From Acanthamoeba castellanii str. Neff (lineage: Eukaryota > Discosea > Longamoebia > Acanthamoebidae), in assembly GCF_000313135.1 (NCBI RefSeq), contig NW_004457518.1, forward strand, positions 351,425 through 376,075: DNA of 24,651 nucleotides, given 5' to 3'. Shown piece after piece: positions 20,401 to 24,651 of the stretch (positions are counted from its first letter, which is position 1; every line of letters starts with the position of its first letter). Made by a program: the position numbers and the translations under genes. The notes under the pieces were generated by a model. That model did not search any database, was not told the origin of the DNA, and was given only the letters and a program-made list of their open reading frames with translations.

Positions 20401-21683
20401 GGCGCAGGCCCGGCGGCAGGAGCTGGACGCCGCGCTGGCCCGGGCGAGCGCTGCGGAGGCCGAGCTCGCGCAGGCACGGCAGGAGGCCGATGCTCAGCGT
20501 GCGCGGCGCGAGAAGGCGAAGCTGGAGCGTGATGGGCTGCGGGAGGAGAAGCAGAAGAAGGAGAAGGACATGGATGGCCTCATGAAGCTGCTCCTCGCCA
20601 AGGAGGCCCGCATTGAGGAGCTCCAGCGCGACGCCGACGAGGCCGTCCAGCGATGCCGCCCCATCGAGGCCGACGCCCAGGAGACTGCGGGGCGCGTCGC
20701 GGACGCGGCCGCGGCCGACAAGGAGAGCAAGCGGCAGCTGGAGGAGCTGCGGACCCGCAACGCCGCGCTGCAGCAGCAGAGCGAGAGGGACGCGGCCGAG
20801 ATTGCGGAGCTGCGTGCGAGCGCGAGGAGCGCGCAGGACCACGAGGAGACGAAGGCGCTGGTGGCCCAGATGCAGCGGCAGCTGGGCGAGCTCCTGTCCA
20901 AGGCCCAGCGTGACAAGGACGAGCTCGCGCAGCACCGGCGGGCCGCCGACGAACAGAGGCGCGCAGCCGCCGAGGCCCAGGAGAGGCTTCGCGCGACCGA
21001 GGAGGAGTGCCGAGCAGCGCGGCTCGGGGCGGACGAGCAGCGGGCCGAGCTCGAGGAGATGCGTCGGGTGCTCGAGCGCAAGGAGGAGATCATCAAGGAG
21101 TCCAAGCAGCTGATCAACGATCGAGAGCGGCGCATCCGCGAGTTCATGAACAAAGGCAACCGCGAACTCAAAGCCAGCGGCAGCGGCGCCACCACCAGCA
21201 GCAACGAAGACCTCTGGGTCGTGCTCGACGACAAGACCCAAGTACGGCATTCTTGTCATTCTCATTTATTATGGGCTGAGTTTGGTGTTGACGTGCGTCG
21301 TGTGTGTCGTGTTATGTGTGTGTGTGTGTGTGCATCGTGTGNGGTTACGCTGGCAGCATCGGCTGTTGGACGACATGCGCAACGTGCTGGAGGTGACGAA
21401 GCAGATGGTGGAGGACAAGGCGCACGAGATCGACCTGCTCCAGGAGCAGATGCAGGCCAAGGCCGCCCAGGAGCAACAGATGCAGGCCACCATCGACCAG
21501 CTCAACGACCAGCTCGTGCGCGAGCGCGAGGCACACCAGCAGCAGTGCACCGGCCTCGAGGCCAAGGTTGTCATGCTGGCCGAGCAGGGTGCCGTCCTCA
21601 AGCGGCTCCTCGCCCTCCACAACGACACCGCTGGCTCCTCCTCCCGCAGCGCTCCCGCCTCTCCCCTCTCGCGGCCCAAATGA
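17498..21683 (+). CDS. RUN-domain protein with very long coiled coil
   Basis: Exons: 17498-17672, 17793-17847, 17917-18025, 18142-18257, 18345-18405, 18515-21241, 21357-21683; 1189 residues, all phases closing. Residues 1 to about 200 form a RUN domain: 'RISVKLLLGLLTEGDNCIDD', 'LVVEKAFLHGLQ', 'IWGRTKHYWDFIQNIA', 'SIENVLGLSQ', 'VRTSSGRGRAWIRFALIEKK', 'EKYMRMLI', 'KWYEPYALFRVQEDYDIF', 'MVDFSICLKDID'. RUN domains bind Rab/Rap/Arl small GTPases and link vesicles to motors. A Pro/Thr linker (about 205-245) is followed by some 800 residues of nearly unbroken Glu/Arg/Gln/Ala coiled coil, ending 'SSNEDLWVVLDDKTQ'. The last exon adds a second helix ('HRLLDDMRNVLEVTKQM') and a Ser-rich tail. This layout recalls RUFY/FYCO1 effectors, but no FYVE zinc finger follows. 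Inference: a long membrane tether or vesicle adaptor. Exon 6 alone is 2.7 kb without an intron. The last intron contains the N at 21342. Confidence 0.92.
21300..21346 (+). repeat. GT-rich microsatellite with one N in the last RUN-gene intron
   Basis: TGTG/CGTG repeats fill the 3' half of the intron 21242-21356. The N at 21342 shows that base calling failed at the end of the repeat. Exon boundaries on both sides still join in phase 0. Confidence 0.7.
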
Positions 21684-21706
21684 ACGCAAAACATTAAAAA
21701 GATATC

Positions 21707-21720
21707 AATAAAACAATAAA
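21707..21720 (+). terminator. Tandem AATAAA poly(A) signals of the RUN gene
   Basis: AATAAA at 21707-21712 and again at 21715-21720, 24 and 32 bases after the TGA at 21681-21683. They sit inside the 60-base gap to the stop codon of the opposing gene, so the two 3' UTRs must overlap. Confidence 0.7.
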
Positions 21721-21743
21721 CAATAACGAATTCATGGGGATGG

Positions 21744-23304
21744 TCACGAGCAGAGGGGCATGGCCTCGTCGCTTTGGAGGAAGAGCGGCGGCAGGTAGAT
21801 GTCAGTGAAGTCGCGGAGACGAGCTTGCTCTTCGAGTTCCAAGTGCCTGAGGGTGGAGCTGACGCGGCCCACGCGGAACAGCGAACTGGCTCCGTTGAGC
21901 ACGGCCTTGGCGCGACCCGCTGTAACGTTGGTGGGCCTCTGGGATGACGACCTGCTGTGCGGCACGGCCCGCTGGTGCAGCCTGAACGCAAGCGGCCACG
22001 GCTTCGGCTTCTGCTGGTCGCCGGCCTCGCCCACAGCGAAAGGCTCGAGCGAGGAGTCGTCTGGCGCGTTGTCAGCGGCCGCGGTCACGCCCACGTCGTC
22101 GGCCAGCTCGGGCGGCACGTAGACCAGCACCTCGATAGAACTCCACTCGGTGTTGGTGCCCTCGGACTCAAGGTGGCGATCGACGACGACCGTCTCCACG
22201 GAGCGCTGTTCCGACGCGTCGATCAGGTCCGCCAGCGGCTCGAGCAGTTGCGCCCGCACCTGGGCCACCAGCAGCTTCTCCCGCTCGACCGACCTGCGCG
22301 AGATCGTGCCCTGGCCGTCCCAGTTCGTGTAGCCCATCCACCTCACCCAGCACTTCTCGTCTTCGCACTTCGCTTCGCTCTTCTCTTCGTCTTCGTTCTT
22401 TTCTTCGTCTTCGTTCTTTGGCGGTGCCGGCGCGAAGCCCAGCTTGAACTTGAGCACGGCCCAATCGGCATTGCCTCCGGGGAAGCGGTCGAGCGCGCGG
22501 AAGTAGACCACGAGGCCCACGCGTCGCGTGTTCACGAGCTCCTCGAGCTTAGCCGTGTGGGTCATCCCGGCGGGCAGGGCCGGGCGTCGCGCGTCGTACA
22601 GCGCGTGCCAGGGCTGTCGCAAGTCGCCACGCGCCAGCTGCGACCGGAGCTCGGCCTGCAGAGCCTGCGCCTCGTCCTCCCTCCTGCCCAATGCGCCGCA
22701 ATCCACGTCCAGCAATCTAGTGCGTGCGTGCGTGCGTGCGTGAAGATGAGCGCCAACCAAGGTGTTGCGAGAGTGACGGCACGAACCGGGCGTGGTGTCG
22801 CGGAAGGGTGCAGGCACGCGGCCGCCATGCTCCAGGCACGACACGATAAGCCCGTGTGCCGCGGCGACCTCGTCCTTGGTGACCGCCCTGTTGTCTGGGT
22901 CCTCGATCACATAAAAAATGCTGCCGGGCGGGTCCAGCACCACGCGTGGCTTGCCCAGATCGGGGTCGCACAGCGCAGGGTCGTCCCTGACCTGCACAGC
23001 CCCGCGGAACACGAACCCGCGGCGCTCCAGGGCGAGTGTGTAGCCCCGGTGGTGGGTGAGGTCGACGGTGGAGTGCGGGGGCAGGGCGGTGCTGGTGCCC
23101 TGGCCGCTGCCGTCGGGCAGCCGGAGCGAGAGCGAGCAGTCATGCGAGGTGAGGTCGACGTCAGTCTCGTTCCTCACCAGGATACGATGCTTGTCTCCCG
23201 CTTCCCCCTCCTCTTGATGCTTCTCCTGCAGCTGCTGAACAGGAGAGAGAGGAGATGAGGAGGTGCCTGGCCAAAAGAAAGAAGCGGCTTCGCACCTCGG
23301 CCAT
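21744..23304 (-). CDS. Unrecognised acidic protein, about 499 residues
   Basis: No family recognised. The long open exon (23234-21744) has no ATG near its start. The best model joins a 9-base first exon (23304-23296, M-A-E, donor GTGCGA) in phase 0 to 'QLQEKHQEEGEAGDKHRILV'. The N-terminal third has a beta-rich look ('DVDLTSHDCSLSLRLPDG', 'GYTLALERRGFVFRGAVQV', 'PPGSIFYVIEDPDNRAV'). The middle contains 'VGLVYYFR'-like hydrophobic strands around 'RRVGLVVYFRALDRF' and 'ADWAVLKFKLGF', then an imperfect acidic repeat of the unit NEDEEK, then 'WVRWMGYTNWDGQGTISRRS'. The C-terminal half has helices and 'SSIEVLVYVPPELADDV'. A (CGTG)n tract at 22722-22742 inside the frame suggests an intron from about 22780 to 22717 (acceptor CTAG), although the frame stays open without it. 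Cytosolic by default, as there is no signal peptide or membrane span. Confidence 0.72.
22380..22424 (-). repeat. Acidic coding repeat (NEDEEK units)
   Basis: Two direct copies of an 18-base unit encoding NEDEEK, followed by degenerate SEAKCEDEK. Located in the middle of the unrecognised acidic protein, probably a flexible linker expanded by slippage. Confidence 0.6.
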
Positions 23305-23377
23305 TGCCTCTGTTGAAAACTAGTTTGGGGGTGAGGTCAGTCCAAGTCGGTAGTTGCTGATAGCAAAAAAAAAGCTT

Positions 23378-23403
23378 CTCTTTTATTTTCCTCTTTTATT
23401 TTC
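23378..23403 (+). repeat. Perfect 13-base tandem repeat CTCTTTTATTTTC x2
   Basis: Two adjacent identical copies, 23378-23390 and 23391-23403, about 75 bases upstream of the acidic-protein start and 350 upstream of the PheRS start. Possibly duplicated promoter elements. Confidence 0.75.
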
Positions 23404-23690
23404 GGCCTCTGTTTCTCGTCCATTGGCCCAATGTGTCCGCCAATTCCCATGTGTGCGTTTGGCATTCCATCACACCAAGAAATTTAAAGAAAATGACAAT
23501 TCAGTTCTGGTCCTTCGCACCTCTTTCCTGCGGCCACAGCCGGGCCAACGTGACCAGGCTGCTGCCTGTGCACCTTGCCTGACTGAAGAAAGACACCAAA
23601 CATGGAGAGTCGCAAAGGTCCCCCCCCGGTGTACCATTGCCGCCAGCCAGCACACGCCCTCCTTACACTGCGGTTTGGTTGTTTGCTTGT

Positions 23691-23716
23691 GGGTTGGGGG
23701 GTGGGTTGGGGGGGGG
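23691..23716 (+). promoter_or_regulatory. G-quadruplex-forming motif upstream of PheRS alpha
   Basis: Runs of 3, 6, 3 and 9 G separated by TT, T and TT meet the standard G3+ N1-7 pattern. The motif ends 35 bases before ATG 23752, so it lies in the core promoter or 5' UTR on the coding strand. Confidence 0.6.
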
Positions 23717-23751
23717 CGAACGCAGAACTCACTACGGACCCGCATGCCGTG

Positions 23752-24651
23752 ATGACCCTCATCCTACACCAGCTTGCTACGTGCGAGGTGCGACCCACCA
23801 CCGCCATCTCCCCCACCCCACCGCCCTTGCCGGCTCCGCGTTGAACTTAGTGGTCGAGGAAATGCAGGTGATCGAGGACAGTGCGGCGCTCTTTCGCCGG
23901 TGCGGGGTCTCGATCGGGTTCCGCACACTGGCGGAGGAAGTGCTCTCTCCGCTGCAGAAGAGCGGACAGATCCGCAGCGAGAACCTGCACGCCAACCGCT
24001 ACACCCTCGCCGGCAGCCCCCCCGCCTCCGCTGCTGCCGCTGCCGCCGCGACCGACGGTGGTGCCGGCAAGGCCCAGAGCAAGGCCAAGGCCAAGGGCAA
24101 CAAGAAGGACGCGGCGGCGGTGGACGAAGCGGCGTGGCGGCGGGCGCTCGAGGAGTGCCTCGCGTTGGGGTCGCCCGAGGCCCGCATCTGGCGCATGGTG
24201 GGCGGAGGCTGCGACCAGCCGACGCCGCTCACCGTCGAGGAAGTCGGGGTACAGACCACCTCGTTGCCCAGCGCACGCTCAATCACATTGTCTGATTCGT
24301 GCGTGTGTGCGTGTGCGTGTGCGTGCGCGCGCGTGTGTGTGTGCGGGCGGTGGTGCGTGTTGTGTGGTGTTGCTGGTGACAGATGCGAACGGTAGAGCCC
24401 ATATTCAAGGGCGCCATGATGGAAGCCAAGAAGAACGGCTGGGTGGAGGTGACCAAAGACAAAGCCACAGGTGCACACACACACACTGCGAACACACATC
24501 ATATGTAGGACCTGCAACCATCTCACAACCCACTTTCTTTCTGGTGTCTGTCCAGGGCAAGTGACGGTGCAAGTGACAGCCAAGCACCAGCAGCACATCA
24601 CCGATCGGGTCCAGGACATTCTGCGATTTGTATCTGAGGCCGGAGTCAACG
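23752..24651 (+). CDS. FARSA: Phenylalanine--tRNA ligase alpha subunit, N-terminal 200 residues (runs off right edge)
   Basis: Cytosolic-type PheRS alpha, which with the beta subunit charges tRNA-Phe. Exons: 23752-23787, 23868-24248, 24383-24470 and 24556-24651 (continuing), all phases consistent. The N-terminal winged-helix region is recognisable: 'MTLILHQLATCE' joined to 'VIEDSAALFRR', 'LQKSGQIRSENLHANRYTLA', then the family motif G-S-P-E-A-R at 113-118 ('ALGSPEARIWRMV'), 'TPLTVEEVG', 'IFKGAMMEAKKNGWVEVTKD', 'ITDRVQDILRFVSEAG'. Between the first winged helix and the GSPEAR helix is an Ala/Lys-rich insertion (about residues 61-97, with an Ala run and 'KAQSKAKAKGNKK'). Such lysine-rich inserts often add tRNA affinity, which is inference here. 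The catalytic aminoacylation core is outside the window. Residues 140 onward start with an exon whose first codon is ATG; a start there would lose the first winged helix. Confidence 0.88.

Larger units (their letters stand above)
23305..23751. promoter_or_regulatory. Divergent promoter region, acidic-protein gene / PheRS alpha gene
   Basis: 447 bases between divergent start codons. It holds an A-run and a perfect 13-base tandem repeat at 23378-23403, an AT-rich stretch around 23460-23500, and a dense G-run cluster at 23691-23716 close to the PheRS start. No ORF here is convincing. Confidence 0.45.

Noticed and set aside
21957..23258. 433-codon plus-strand open frame
   Set aside because: It is antisense to the acidic-protein gene, rich in Arg/His/Leu, and its codon positions mirror the GC bias of the opposite strand.

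Overview
The window reads as nuclear DNA of an intron-rich, GC-rich, gene-dense amoebozoan, most likely Acanthamoeba or a close relative. The reasons are the strong G/C bias at third codon positions, many short introns (about 43 could be placed with consistent reading phase), gene-to-gene gaps often below 200 bases, and a eukaryote-only gene set (RapGAP, LIM, TLDc, RUN, FG nucleoporin, GT64, cytosolic PheRS alpha). The species call is inference. One N at 21342 and several one-base frame breaks suggest a draft assembly.

Layout. Positions 1-8939 carry five genes, all on the minus strand. In transcription order from the right they are a zinc-finger/TLDc protein (8939-7756), a His/Pro-rich protein of unknown function (7599-5604), a two-LIM-domain protein with a Ser/Pro-rich tail (5437-3893), a Rap-type GTPase-activating protein (3838 to about 1231), and the start of a GT64 exostosin-type glycosyltransferase (986 to beyond the left edge). 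A divergent intergenic region (8940-9347) leads into two plus-strand genes: a Ser-rich, probably nuclear protein (9348-11278) and a large FG-repeat protein with an N-terminal membrane span (11470-15073), which resembles vertebrate POM121 in layout. After a 718-base gap without a convincing gene come a secreted protein of unknown family (minus, 17225-15792), a RUN-domain protein with about 900 residues of coiled coil (plus, 17498-21683), an unrecognised acidic protein (minus, 23304-21744, tail-to-tail with the RUN gene), and the N-terminal 200 residues of phenylalanyl-tRNA synthetase alpha (plus, 23752 to the right edge).

The genes do not form an operon or one pathway. They are independent housekeeping, signalling, cytoskeletal and membrane genes, as expected of a eukaryotic chromosome. 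No mobile element, CRISPR array, rRNA or tRNA was seen.

The two most notable signals are a splice-donor preference for GTAC (26 of 43 placed introns, with GTAAGT in only two) and the membrane-anchored FG nucleoporin. The FG nucleoporin, the LIM gene and the His-rich gene each contain one or more apparent single-base frame breaks, two of them at runs of four G/C, which should be resolved before the models are used.
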